Source: Bacteroidales bacterium
Lineage (GTDB): Bacteria; Bacteroidota; Bacteroidia; Bacteroidales; P3
Direction of reading: 5' to 3'
DNA: 56,347 nt
Assembly (NCBI GenBank): GCA_017962615.1
Contig: JAGCUZ010000053.1
Coordinates: 1 to 56,347 of the forward strand
A program made the position numbers and the translations under genes. Below the pieces are notes generated by a model. That model was not told the origin of the DNA. It saw only the letters and a program-made list of their open reading frames with translations, and ran no database searches. Positions 18,201 through 25,021 of the stretch are shown here, piece by piece. Each line of letters starts with the position of its first letter. Within the stretch, counting starts at the first letter, position 1.

Positions 18201-18639
18201 GGTTGACGGCATTGGTGAACGGGATAGGGGAGAGGCTGGCTGTTTTCTGACTGATGCCTGCAAGGAGCAACGGGTCGTCGCTGGTTTCGCCCATACGCTG
18301 CAACTGCAGCAGGTTGAGCAACTTATCCTCAACTTCAGGGAAATGGCGGCCTATGATGCGGGCGGCCTCGTCATAACTGATGCAACGGCCAAGGCGGTAC
18401 ATCTTGAGCAACGGCGACACCACATAAAAGCCCAGTACGCACAGAAACGCAGCAAGATATAGCCAAAAGAGCACAGTTCGCACCCACACGGAGAAATAGC
18501 CGAAATACTCGAGCACCACCACCAGAAGGAACAACGACACCAACAGCGCCACAGAATAGATGGTTCCCTTGATGAGACGGTTCTTGTAGTATTTTCGTAT
18601 AAAACTATCTAACTTGTATATTATCTGATTGCGCTCCAC
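15238..18639 (-). CDS. DUF4175 family membrane protein with long coiled coil
   Basis: A 1133-residue protein. Two membrane segments lie near residues 25-46 and 52-77 and a third near 148-170; a beta-rich domain occupies about 185-480, and a very long Glu/Lys/Gln-rich coiled coil about 495-790. Gln/Ser-rich helical sequence reaches the C-terminus. This is the layout of the DUF4175 proteins of Bacteroidetes, related to TIGR02302-type proteins; the function is unknown, with a structural or scaffold role in the envelope likely. The start codon is GTG at 18639 (VERNQIIYKLDSF, Met in the protein). A TAnnTTTG box lies about 20 bases upstream. It heads a minus-strand run with the HATPase, ybeY and mnmG. 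Confidence 0.85.
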   Translation of the reverse strand: MERNQIIYKLDSFIRKYYKNRLIKGTIYSVALLVSLFLLVVVLEYFGYFSVWVRTVLFWLYLAAFLCVLGFYVVSPLLKMYRLGRCISYDEAARIIGRHFPEVEDKLLNLLQLQRMGETSDDPLLLAGISQKTASLSPIPFTNAVNLKGNRKYLVYAVVPLSLLLIACIVAPSFITEPSKRIINHSTYYERPAPFSFVVLNQELRVPQQEDFMLNVEVRGDVVPNEAYVNVGGKMYHMQAVDKTHFSYLFKNVQKGFGFHIQSVGVESAEYVLEVLPKPVVVDFQVALSYPSYTRKSNEVLNNEGNITVPEGTVVEWIFQTKDVDTLRFLVNDASSSLVPDKRGSINHRHKVFGSLNYGFITSNRYALNSDTLKYAISAISDNAPLITVTELRDSVLDDRVFFKGRIKDDYGFSKLVFTAELSNAKDSTRNTKKQQQLAVGQELSQEFYYSTDFSELGAQPGDQLIYYFEIWDNDAVNGAKCTRSQVKEIKIPTQEELESILESNTASAQKQAEMSMSELKALQEEINELMRKLVDKKELTWQDKKQMEELAKKQQEVKSQLEKMQQQLKENARLEEKYRDRSQKIAEKQRELDRLMNEVLNEEMKEMMKEIEKLMEEVDKKKVQEQLEQLKTKNEDIEKQIDQDLELMKRLELEKKVEETMKKTEELADKQRELSEKSKAKNSKEQKDELLEKQKELNNEFQEIKKEIEDIQSGYKKLDKNADFDINKELLQRIDQKQKSSESKLQQGKNKEASEQQKSAADDLDELSEKLAEAESAQQNTAEDAEKIRQLLKNLVALSVEQESLIGELNSTYIQDPKYQEIIASQNKIKSSFVNVEDSLRLIAKRQLSVASVINKELEAVNSNISKSLNSLLQFNQSFYGNARNYSSGQSMQYSMTSFNNLALVLAESLDKMQNEMRQNQQQKKNGSCKNSGSQCKSGSNSSQGKGKPSAKSLRQMQEELNKQLNALKKQMGNSQGSGTKRTRIGDKSSMSEEFARMAAQQEQIRRLMQEYGNEMKQQSGGSSKIAQEIEAMLKQMEQTETDLVNRTISQQTINRQQQILTRLLEHEKAEMQREKEQRRESREAKDIYQPSPADMEQFKRLEQRGLELFSPLPPTLSNYYKNKANDYFYKF

Positions 18640-18658
18640 CTAAGTCTATAATATCTTG

Positions 18659-18666
18659 CAAAAATA
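18659..18666 (-). promoter_or_regulatory. -7 box upstream of the DUF4175 gene
   Basis: On the minus strand the sequence reads TATTTTTG, an exact TAnnTTTG box, 20 bases before the GTG start at 18639. A clear -33 TTTG is not seen. Confidence 0.55.
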
Positions 18667-18804
18667 CAACATCTTGACGACATAGAAGAAAAAAATATTT
18701 TTGCGCAGAATATTTAGTTGATTTATATATTTTTATATATGGATATTCCTATTTACAACATGGGGTAAAAATATGTTTTTTCCTGCCAAAATATTTTTTT
18801 TTGG

Positions 18805-18812
18805 TAACTTTG
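18805..18812 (+). promoter_or_regulatory. -7 box immediately upstream of the SDR gene
   Basis: TAACTTTG ends only 7 bases before the ATG at 18820. If the -7 box is used normally, transcription starts within a few bases of the start codon, so the mRNA would have almost no 5' leader. Confidence 0.6.
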
Positions 18813-18819
18813 CAAAACC

Positions 18820-19620
18820 ATGAAGAAAGTAATACTCATCACCGGAGCCTCGTCGGGATTTGGCAAAGCGACGTCGCACCTGCTTGCCCAAAGGGGGCAC
18901 AAAGTATACGGCACAAGCCGCCGCCAACAAGCCGACGGGGAGGTTAACTTCCTGCAGGCAGACGTCTGCAACCCAACTGAAATAGAGAAAGCTGTGAACA
19001 CCATTCTCGAGAAAGAAGGACGCATCGACGTGCTGATTAACAACGCCGGACTGGGTATAGGCGGTGCGCTGGAACTGGCCACAGAAGAGGAGACAGCCAT
19101 GCAGATGAACACCAACTTCATGGGCTGCGTGAACATGTGCAAGGCAGTGTTGCCGACAATGCGCCGGCAGCGGTGCGGGCGCATCATCAACCTAAGTTCT
19201 ATAGGCGGCGTGATGGGACTCCCATTCCAAGGTTTTTATTCGGCCTCGAAATTCGCCATAGAGGGCTACAGCGAGGCGCTGGCCGCCGAGGTGAAACAGT
19301 TCGGCATCAGCGTTTCGATGGTGGAACCTGGCGACTTTGCCACCAACTTCACCGCCAACCGCAAAAACTCCGATATAACGCTTAACGACAGCGACTACGG
19401 GGCAAGCTTCAGCCGCGCCATTAAAATCATCGAGAAGGAGGAAAACGGGGGTCTACGGCCCGAAATCCTTGCCAAAAAGATGGTGCACATAGTGGAATGC
19501 CGCAAGCCAAGGCTGCGCTATGTCGTGGCAAACCTCGAGCAACGCCTTTCTGTGGTGCTCAAGCGGATACTGCCGGGAAATATGTTTGTCAATATTCTGC
19601 GAGACTACTACAAAGTGTAG
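18820..19620 (+). CDS. Short-chain dehydrogenase/reductase (SDR)
   Basis: A 266-residue classical SDR. The cofactor-binding motif ITGASSGFGKAT is at residues 6-17, NNAG (LINNAGLGIGG) near 72, the catalytic Ser in NLSSIGG near 127, and the catalytic pair in YSASKF near 137-141. The C-terminal half differs from textbook ketoreductases and resembles the DltE/YbbO-like SDR subgroup, so the substrate cannot be named. It is the only plus-strand gene in a long minus-strand stretch, divergent from the DUF4175 gene, and ends 12 bases before the convergent acyltransferase-like gene. Confidence 0.92.
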   Translation: MKKVILITGASSGFGKATSHLLAQRGHKVYGTSRRQQADGEVNFLQADVCNPTEIEKAVNTILEKEGRIDVLINNAGLGIGGALELATEEETAMQMNTNFMGCVNMCKAVLPTMRRQRCGRIINLSSIGGVMGLPFQGFYSASKFAIEGYSEALAAEVKQFGISVSMVEPGDFATNFTANRKNSDITLNDSDYGASFSRAIKIIEKEENGGLRPEILAKKMVHIVECRKPRLRYVVANLEQRLSVVLKRILPGNMFVNILRDYYKV

Positions 19621-19632
19621 TATCAGTCACAT

Positions 19633-20760
19633 TTACAGCTTCTTCTTGAAGACCGCGCGCTTCATCATCGGCTCCGACTTGTAGGTGGTATTCCATATTC
19701 GCTCAGCTTCGTTGCCTATAATCTGCGGGTTGGAATACGACCAGTTGACGCCGCACTTGATGGCATTGCCGTTCATCTCGGCATAGTAGATGGAATGCAC
19801 GCCACGCTTCTGCCAATCTGGATGTACGCCGTTGAGCAGCAGGTCGATAGTGTCGAACTTGCGCAACGCACGCAGGAAATATATCCATGCAAAGGGGAAC
19901 AGGTGTCCGTTGGCCTTCTTATAGGCTTTGTTGAGGTCGGGTATTGAGAGACCGAAAGCCACCAGATTGTCGTCCTTGTCGACAACAAAATTGGCGAATT
20001 TAAGGTTTACGTACGGGAAATACTCTTTGATATAAACATCTATTTCTTTCTCTGTAAGAGGCACAAAATCATAGAGTATGCTGAACGATTCGTTCAGTGT
20101 GTGGAAGAATTTGCGGGCATAGGGATATATCTCTTTGCGCTTCTTGAAACGCAGAATGCGCAGGTCGTAGCGCTTAAGGATTACCTCGTTGAGGCGTGCC
20201 ACCTTGTCGGGGATAGGCTGCGACGCCAGTATCTTGTACTGCCCCCAACGGCAGGCAATCTCGAAGCCGGCCTTTTCAATGAACTTGATGTAATACTCTG
20301 GGTTATAAAGGGTACTGAGGTTCTGCCGCTCGTTGAAACCCTCTATGACCCAGCACTCCTTGTCCATGTCGGTGAAGCCCAGCGGTCCCTCTATCTCCTC
20401 CATTCCCATGCTCTTGCCGAACTGCTCCACCTGGTCGAGCAAGGCCTTGAAGACATCGTAATCCTCTATGAAATCGCACCAGCCGAAGCGCACGGCTTTC
20501 TTGCCCCAATGCTCGTTACCCCTGCGGTTGATGATTGCTGCCACACGGCCTACAGCCTTGCCGTTGCGGAAAGCCATCCACATCTTGAAGTCGCAATATT
20601 CGCGCGACGGGTTCTTAGAGGTAAGCAACGACATCTCGTCGCCCATCAGCGGCGGCAGATAGGTTGGCACATCCTTAAAAAGCTCGTTGGGGAACTTTAT
20701 GAATTTACGTATGTCCCTGCGACTTACAACTTCTTTGATTTCAATGTTCTGCATCTTCAA
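19633..20760 (-). CDS. GNAT-like acyltransferase family protein, next to spt
   Basis: A 375-residue cytoplasmic protein. The N-terminal part (VSRRDIRKFIKFPNELFKD, then VPTYLPPLMGDE) and the central GPLGFTDMDKECWVIEGF are typical of a Bacteroidetes family annotated as N-acetyltransferase or YghO-like. The C-terminal half contains LLNGVHPDWQKRGVHSIYY, compatible with an acyl-CoA binding loop of a GNAT fold. It starts 6 bases after the stop of the serine palmitoyltransferase-like gene, so it is probably translated from the same message and may act in the same sphingolipid pathway, for example as an N-acyltransferase; that role is inference. Confidence 0.75.
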   Translation of the reverse strand: MKMQNIEIKEVVSRRDIRKFIKFPNELFKDVPTYLPPLMGDEMSLLTSKNPSREYCDFKMWMAFRNGKAVGRVAAIINRRGNEHWGKKAVRFGWCDFIEDYDVFKALLDQVEQFGKSMGMEEIEGPLGFTDMDKECWVIEGFNERQNLSTLYNPEYYIKFIEKAGFEIACRWGQYKILASQPIPDKVARLNEVILKRYDLRILRFKKRKEIYPYARKFFHTLNESFSILYDFVPLTEKEIDVYIKEYFPYVNLKFANFVVDKDDNLVAFGLSIPDLNKAYKKANGHLFPFAWIYFLRALRKFDTIDLLLNGVHPDWQKRGVHSIYYAEMNGNAIKCGVNWSYSNPQIIGNEAERIWNTTYKSEPMMKRAVFKKKL

Positions 20761-20766
20761 TAAAAC

Positions 20767-21990
20767 TTATGCTTTTGCCTGTGTACAACCTTTAAGGATG
20801 CCGAGCTGCTTGAAACATTTCTTCACCTTGTCGACGGCGAAATCGACCTGCTCTATGGTGTGGGTGGCCATCCACGACAGCCTTATCAGCGTGTCCTCGG
20901 GTGCCACGGCAGGCGAGATGACGGGATTTACAAACACTCCCTCGTCGAGCAACAGCTTGGTTACCATGAATGTTTTCTCGTTGTCACGCACATAGAGCGG
21001 GATGATAGGTGTCTCGGTGCCGCCTATTTCGAAGCCCTCCTCCCTGAAGCATTTCAAGGCGTAGTTGGTTACTTTCCACAGGTTTTCCTGACGCTCGGGC
21101 TCGCTGCGCATTATCTCCAATGCGGCCTTTACCGAAGCCACGGCGGCGGGAGCTATGCTTGCCGTGAAAATGTAGGGGCGGACCTTGTGTTTCATATAGT
21201 TGATGGTGTCGGCGTCAGCCGCTATGAAGCCGCCTATGGCAGCCAGCGACTTGGAGAAAGTGCCCATGATGAGGTCGGTTCTGTCGGTGAGACCGAAATG
21301 GTCGACCACTCCGCGGCCTTCTTTGCCGAAGACACCAAGGCCATGAGCCTCGTCGACCATCAATGTGGCTTGGTACTTATCGCATAAGTCGGTGATTTCA
21401 GGCAGTTTGGCGACATCGCCTTCCATGCTGAAAACACCGTCGGTGACTACCAGCTTGGCCGCATCGAGAGGACATTTCTGCAACACCCTCTCCAGGTCTT
21501 CCATGTTGCTGTGCCTGTACTTCAAGGTGTTGGCAAAGGTAATCTGCTTGCCCTCTATTATCGATGCGTGGTCGGTCTCGTCATAAATAAGATAGTCGTT
21601 ACGACCTGTTATGCACGGTATTACACCCGAGTTGGCCTGGAAACCAGCCGAGAAAAGCATTACGCCGTCCTTGTGCAGGAAGTCGGCCAGTATGTTCTCC
21701 AATTCGATATGTATGTCGAGTGTACCGTTCAGGAAAGGACTTCCGGCACATCCTGTACCATATTTGTCAATAGCCTGTTTTGCAGCCTCTTTTATCTTGG
21801 GATGGTTGGTCAATCCGAGGTAACTGTTAGACCCCAGCATCAACACCTTTTTCCCGTTCATCAACACCTCGGTGTCCTGATCGCTCGATATTGCCCTGAA
21901 ATAGGGATAGACCCCGTGCGACTTTGCTATTTGCGGCGCATCGTATTTGGCTAACTTTTGACGTAAAGGCTTCATTGTGTCTGAACTCAT
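20767..21990 (-). CDS. spt: Serine palmitoyltransferase-like PLP enzyme (alpha-oxoamine synthase)
   Basis: A 407-residue fold-type I PLP enzyme. The alpha-oxoamine synthase features are clear: NSYLGLTNHPKIKEAA, GTGCAGSPFLNGT, the cofactor aspartate in VDEAHGLGVFG, and the PLP-binding Lys in GTFSKSLAAIGG (about residue 244). In Bacteroidetes the close matches are serine palmitoyltransferases, which condense Ser with an acyl-CoA to give 3-ketosphinganine for sphingolipids; glycine C-acetyltransferase (kbl) is the main alternative. The AHGLGVFG and PVISPAVAPEDTLIRLS segments fit the former. A TAnnTTTG box precedes the start by 13 bases; an alternative in-frame ATG lies five codons in. The acyltransferase-like gene follows 6 bases later. 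Confidence 0.82.
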   Translation of the reverse strand: MSSDTMKPLRQKLAKYDAPQIAKSHGVYPYFRAISSDQDTEVLMNGKKVLMLGSNSYLGLTNHPKIKEAAKQAIDKYGTGCAGSPFLNGTLDIHIELENILADFLHKDGVMLFSAGFQANSGVIPCITGRNDYLIYDETDHASIIEGKQITFANTLKYRHSNMEDLERVLQKCPLDAAKLVVTDGVFSMEGDVAKLPEITDLCDKYQATLMVDEAHGLGVFGKEGRGVVDHFGLTDRTDLIMGTFSKSLAAIGGFIAADADTINYMKHKVRPYIFTASIAPAAVASVKAALEIMRSEPERQENLWKVTNYALKCFREEGFEIGGTETPIIPLYVRDNEKTFMVTKLLLDEGVFVNPVISPAVAPEDTLIRLSWMATHTIEQVDFAVDKVKKCFKQLGILKGCTQAKA

Positions 21991-22002
21991 TTATTAAAAA
22001 TG

Positions 22003-22010
22003 CAAAAATA
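22003..22010 (-). promoter_or_regulatory. -7 box upstream of spt
   Basis: Minus-strand TATTTTTG, an exact TAnnTTTG box, ends 12 bases before the ATG at 21990. This implies a very short leader and separates spt transcription from the upstream deoC operon. Confidence 0.6.
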
Positions 22011-22029
22011 CGAAAAAAAGTTCAATTTG

Positions 22030-22806
22030 TTAAATTTTTGTTGCGATTGCGGCGTATAATATGCCAGCCAAACGGCTTGACCCGATTCTAAATTTCTGAT
22101 TGGTAATATATTCCATTCCCATCATTTTTTCTGCCAGCCGCGCATATTTTAACATTTCGTCAATTGTCGAAATGCCTCCGGCGGCTTTGAAACCTACCAA
22201 TCTTCCCGTCTTGCACTCATAATCTTTGATGGCTTGCAGCATGGTTTGAGGAGCATCTTCGACGGGCTGGGCCGTGCTTTTGCCCGTTGATGTCTTTATG
22301 AAATCGGCACCGCCTTCCATGGCGAGCATGGCGGCTTTATAGATATTGGGCAGCGTCTTCAGCTCGCTGGTCTCCAATATGACTTTCAGCGTCTTATCGC
22401 CGCAGCTGCTTTTTATTGCAGCTACCTCGTCGCGCACTTTGTCATAATCGCCTTCCAAGAAACTGCCACGCGATATGACCATGTCTATCTCGTCGGCGCC
22501 TTCTTGCAAAGCATACTCCACTTCCTTGATTTTTATATCGATAGGCGACTGACCTGCGGGGAATGCACCTGCCACCGAGGCCACCTTTATGCCGCTTCCG
22601 GCAAGCGCGGCGCACGCTTCTTTCACAAACACTGGATACACACATACGGCGCAGACCCTCGTGTTGTCGAACACCATCCTGATTGAGTCTTCACAAAGAC
22701 TTTTTACCTTTGCAACGGTGTCGTCACCGTTCAGCGTAGTATTGTCGATACACCCGAAAACCTTCCTAAAAAGAACGTTTACATCTGTCAATTCGTTGGT
22801 TTCCAT
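22030..22806 (-). CDS. deoC: Deoxyribose-phosphate aldolase
   Basis: A 258-residue class I aldolase that splits 2-deoxyribose 5-phosphate into glyceraldehyde 3-phosphate and acetaldehyde in deoxynucleoside breakdown. Family signatures visible are RMVFDNTRVCAVCVYPVFV, VASVAGAFPAGQ, EIDMVISRGSFLEGDY, KVILETSEL, and the Schiff-base Lys in ADFIKTSTGKS (about residue 168). The C-terminus GFKAAGGISTIDE is also typical. It begins 3 bases after the stop of the LutB-like gene and is the last gene of the rpiB-lutB-deoC run, a grouping around pentose phosphate and carbon use. Confidence 0.95.
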   Translation of the reverse strand: METNELTDVNVLFRKVFGCIDNTTLNGDDTVAKVKSLCEDSIRMVFDNTRVCAVCVYPVFVKEACAALAGSGIKVASVAGAFPAGQSPIDIKIKEVEYALQEGADEIDMVISRGSFLEGDYDKVRDEVAAIKSSCGDKTLKVILETSELKTLPNIYKAAMLAMEGGADFIKTSTGKSTAQPVEDAPQTMLQAIKDYECKTGRLVGFKAAGGISTIDEMLKYARLAEKMMGMEYITNQKFRIGSSRLAGILYAAIATKI

Positions 22807-22809
22807 CTA

Positions 22810-23961
22810 TCACTTAGCGTTTGTTATATTACTGTTGAAAGTACTCTTCGAGAAAACAGGAAGTCTACGGTTGTGACGCACATTGCTTGTCGACACAAAC
22901 GAAAACAGTATCTTCTTAAGCAACGCATTCCTGTTCATCATCTTACGGCTTTCCAAAAAATGGCGGAACATCATCAGCCTGTAACGGTCGTTAGATGGTA
23001 CACTGTTGTTGCTCAACAGTTTGTGCCTGTTCTCCAATACCATGTTCTTTATCGGCAACGACAGGGGACACACCTCTTCGCAGCGGCCGCACAGGGTGCA
23101 CGCATAACTTATGAACGCCTGATCGTATTCATCTTCCATATAAGGCAGCACCACATGCCCCACTGGGCCCCAGAACACATTGTTATAAGCCTCTTTACCA
23201 ACAATATTCGTAACTGGACAAGCCTCTCGGCAACGTCCACATTCTATGCATGTCAGTATAGCCCTCTGCCGTTTGTTGGCCATTACGTTGCTGCGCTGAT
23301 TGTCGACTATAAACAGGTAGTTATCACAGTTTTGCGAACCTTTAAACAATATGAAGTTCTGACTTCCTTTTCTTGCTACATCACTGCCTGTCTTGAACTG
23401 CGTGAACAATTCGGCCGACGACAAGTCTATACCCAGACGCGATATTGTTGAAATGAATATATTGATTTTATTGTTGTTAAGTTTCTTGAGATACTTGTCA
23501 TCGCGACCTACAAACAGCATGAAACCACTGTCTTGCAGCATCATGTCGACATCAAATATCTGCAAGTCGGCATCATCTTTGGTAGTAATGTTGTGGTCTC
23601 TAAAGAAGAACGGCAACCCGAACTCCTCCAAAACACTGTTCTCAAAACTATCTACAAGACAGTATGATGTAACGCTGTTCTTCGCAACAATAAGTTCAAG
23701 CTGCCTGAACAAATCCTGATAGTCTAATGCCCAGTACAACTTGTTGTTTTTGTCTGAATAATACCTCTCAAACTTCAGCAGCGCCTCGTCCAAGTTCTCT
23801 ATTGACTTTTGTAACATGCTGCCTAACTTGGTACTTACATTCGACTGATTTTTAAACCTATAGTTAGGCTCTTCAATACGTTCCGACGCGCTGCCAGCCT
23901 CTCCTGATGCAATGTTGGCAGAGGCTTTCTTCAAAAACAACTTGTAACCGTCGCTGTTCAT
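22810..23961 (-). CDS. LutB-like iron-sulfur protein (LUD domain, two 4Fe-4S motifs)
   Basis: A 383-residue protein. The N-terminal two thirds resemble the LUD domain of lactate-utilisation proteins (SVTSYCLVDSFENSVLEE, LQDSGFMLFVGRDD, GSDVARKGSQNFILF). Two ferredoxin-type clusters follow: CIECGRCREACP near residue 237 and CTLCGRCEEVCP near 287. This is the LutB/YkgF layout, an electron-transfer subunit of a lactate or similar oxidase. It is shorter than typical LutB, with a basic, unfamiliar C-terminus, and no LutA or LutC gene is adjacent. The ATG shares one base with the rpiB stop (TAATG). The role may therefore be a diverged electron carrier. Confidence 0.82.
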   Translation of the reverse strand: MNSDGYKLFLKKASANIASGEAGSASERIEEPNYRFKNQSNVSTKLGSMLQKSIENLDEALLKFERYYSDKNNKLYWALDYQDLFRQLELIVAKNSVTSYCLVDSFENSVLEEFGLPFFFRDHNITTKDDADLQIFDVDMMLQDSGFMLFVGRDDKYLKKLNNNKINIFISTISRLGIDLSSAELFTQFKTGSDVARKGSQNFILFKGSQNCDNYLFIVDNQRSNVMANKRQRAILTCIECGRCREACPVTNIVGKEAYNNVFWGPVGHVVLPYMEDEYDQAFISYACTLCGRCEEVCPLSLPIKNMVLENRHKLLSNNSVPSNDRYRLMMFRHFLESRKMMNRNALLKKILFSFVSTSNVRHNRRLPVFSKSTFNSNITNAK

Positions 23962-24404
23962 TACAGAATGATTTGGTTAATTTTATCGACCCTTGTTTTA
24001 TGGCGTCCGCCTTCAAATTCGGTATTAAGAAACTCATCAACAATACTTAAAGCCGTAGCAGTATCGATAAAGCGTGCCGGCATTGAAATGATGTTGGCAT
24101 CGTTGTGCTGCCTGCCGAGGTGCGATATCTCAGGGGTCCAGCACAGTGCACATCTCACGTTAGGATACTTGTTTACAGTCATTTGCACGCCGTTGCCACT
24201 GCCGCATATAACGATACCTCTTTCGTAAACGCCTTTATTGACACTGCTGCCAACTTTGTGCGCATAGTCTGGATAATCAACACTTTTACTGCTGTCAGTA
24301 CCAAAATCAACAACTTCCATGCCTTTGCTCTCCAGATAGCTCTTCACCTGTTCTTTCAGCTCGTAGCCCGCATGGTCGCACGCTATAGCGATTTTTTCTT
24401 TCAT
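23961..24404 (-). CDS. rpiB: Ribose 5-phosphate isomerase B
   Basis: A 147-residue RpiB/LacAB family isomerase interconverting ribose 5-phosphate and ribulose 5-phosphate. It shows IACDHAGYELKEQV, VDYPDYAHKVG, the active-site Cys region RGIVICGSGNGVQM, and HNDANIISMPARFI. The start is placed at ATG 24404 (MKEKIAIACDHAG) because the in-frame ATG at 24437 lies inside the -7 promoter box (24435-24442) and its extra residues do not fit the family. It is the first gene of the operon rpiB, lutB-like, deoC, and borders the AT-rich putative origin region. Confidence 0.95.
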   Translation of the reverse strand: MKEKIAIACDHAGYELKEQVKSYLESKGMEVVDFGTDSSKSVDYPDYAHKVGSSVNKGVYERGIVICGSGNGVQMTVNKYPNVRCALCWTPEISHLGRQHNDANIISMPARFIDTATALSIVDEFLNTEFEGGRHKTRVDKINQIIL

Positions 24405-24434
24405 TTGTTGCTTTGTTAAAAAAAATAATTTATG

Positions 24435-24442
24435 CAAAGTTA
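24435..24442 (-). promoter_or_regulatory. -7 box upstream of rpiB
   Basis: Minus-strand TAACTTTG, an exact TAnnTTTG box, lies about 30 bases before the rpiB ATG at 24404. A CAAA (TTTG on the minus strand) at 24467-24470 is a possible -33 element with a 24-base spacer. Confidence 0.6.
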
Positions 24443-24927
24443 TACAAAATACATAATATATTCATTCAAAATCAAATAAAGTTATAAACTAATTAATAAC
24501 CATGCCATTTATATAACTAATACCTAAAAAATTATGACTTTTAAACAGCACTTGTTTACGACTCATTTTATAAGATGTTAATCCAGATGTTGACAATAAA
24601 ACCAACATTTGTAAATGTGAAAAAACAAGAATTTACCCAAAGAATTCAACAGACATTTCAGACAAAAAACGTCAAATAATTTTCAATAAACAGCTGTTTA
24701 TTGCTTTTTCAACACCATGTTGATATGATGAAATTACAAAGAAAGCCAAACAAATAAAAATGATAAATGGTAAACAAACAAGCAAAAGTCATATTACCAA
24801 ATAAAGCACCTTAAAAATATCAACAAAAATAACAATGAAGAATAATAAAGAAAAATTAAATAAAGAACATTATTTTTATTATTCTACACAGGCTCTCGGC
24901 TATCCCCGCAGCTTCGTCCATCGACAA
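24443..24927. other. AT-rich, gene-free divergent region; candidate replication origin
   Basis: About 485 bases with no open frame, very AT-rich compared with the rest of the window. They lie between the minus-strand run that ends with rpiB and the plus-strand run that starts with nadA. The plus strand of 24720-24880 is extremely A-rich and T-poor. It contains a perfect 20-bp palindrome (24684-24703) and imperfect DnaA-box-like words such as TTATACAAA and TGTTGACAA. Two perfect parS sites lie within 12 kb on either side. Together this fits an origin or DNA-unwinding region, but a long promoter region is the simpler alternative and dnaA is not in the window. Confidence 0.4.
24684..24703. repeat. 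Perfect 20-bp palindrome
   Basis: CAATAAACAGCTGTTTATTG reads the same on both strands and is followed by CTTTTTC. It could be a protein-binding site for a dimer, an origin element, or a bidirectional terminator. Confidence 0.7.
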
Positions 24928-24935
24928 TATGTTTG
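24928..24935 (+). promoter_or_regulatory. -7 box of nadA
   Basis: TATGTTTG is an exact TAnnTTTG box. Transcription would start near 24942, giving an 80-base leader that includes the inverted repeat at 24969-25004. No TTTG -33 element is evident. Confidence 0.5.
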
Positions 24936-24968
24936 CATCGCCGCCGCAATATATCAGCGCAATTGCCG

Positions 24969-25004
24969 TTAATATATTGCCATTGAATATTGGCAATATA
25001 TTAA
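24969..25004 (+). promoter_or_regulatory. Inverted repeat in the nadA leader
   Basis: TTAATATATTGCCA (24969-24982) and its exact complement TGGCAATATATTAA (24991-25004) flank an 8-base spacer and end 17 bases before the nadA ATG. It could be a repressor operator or a leader RNA hairpin that controls NAD synthesis, or it could block ribosome access. The regulator is not identifiable from sequence. Confidence 0.65.
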
Positions 25005-25021
25005 TACAAACGCTTAAACAC

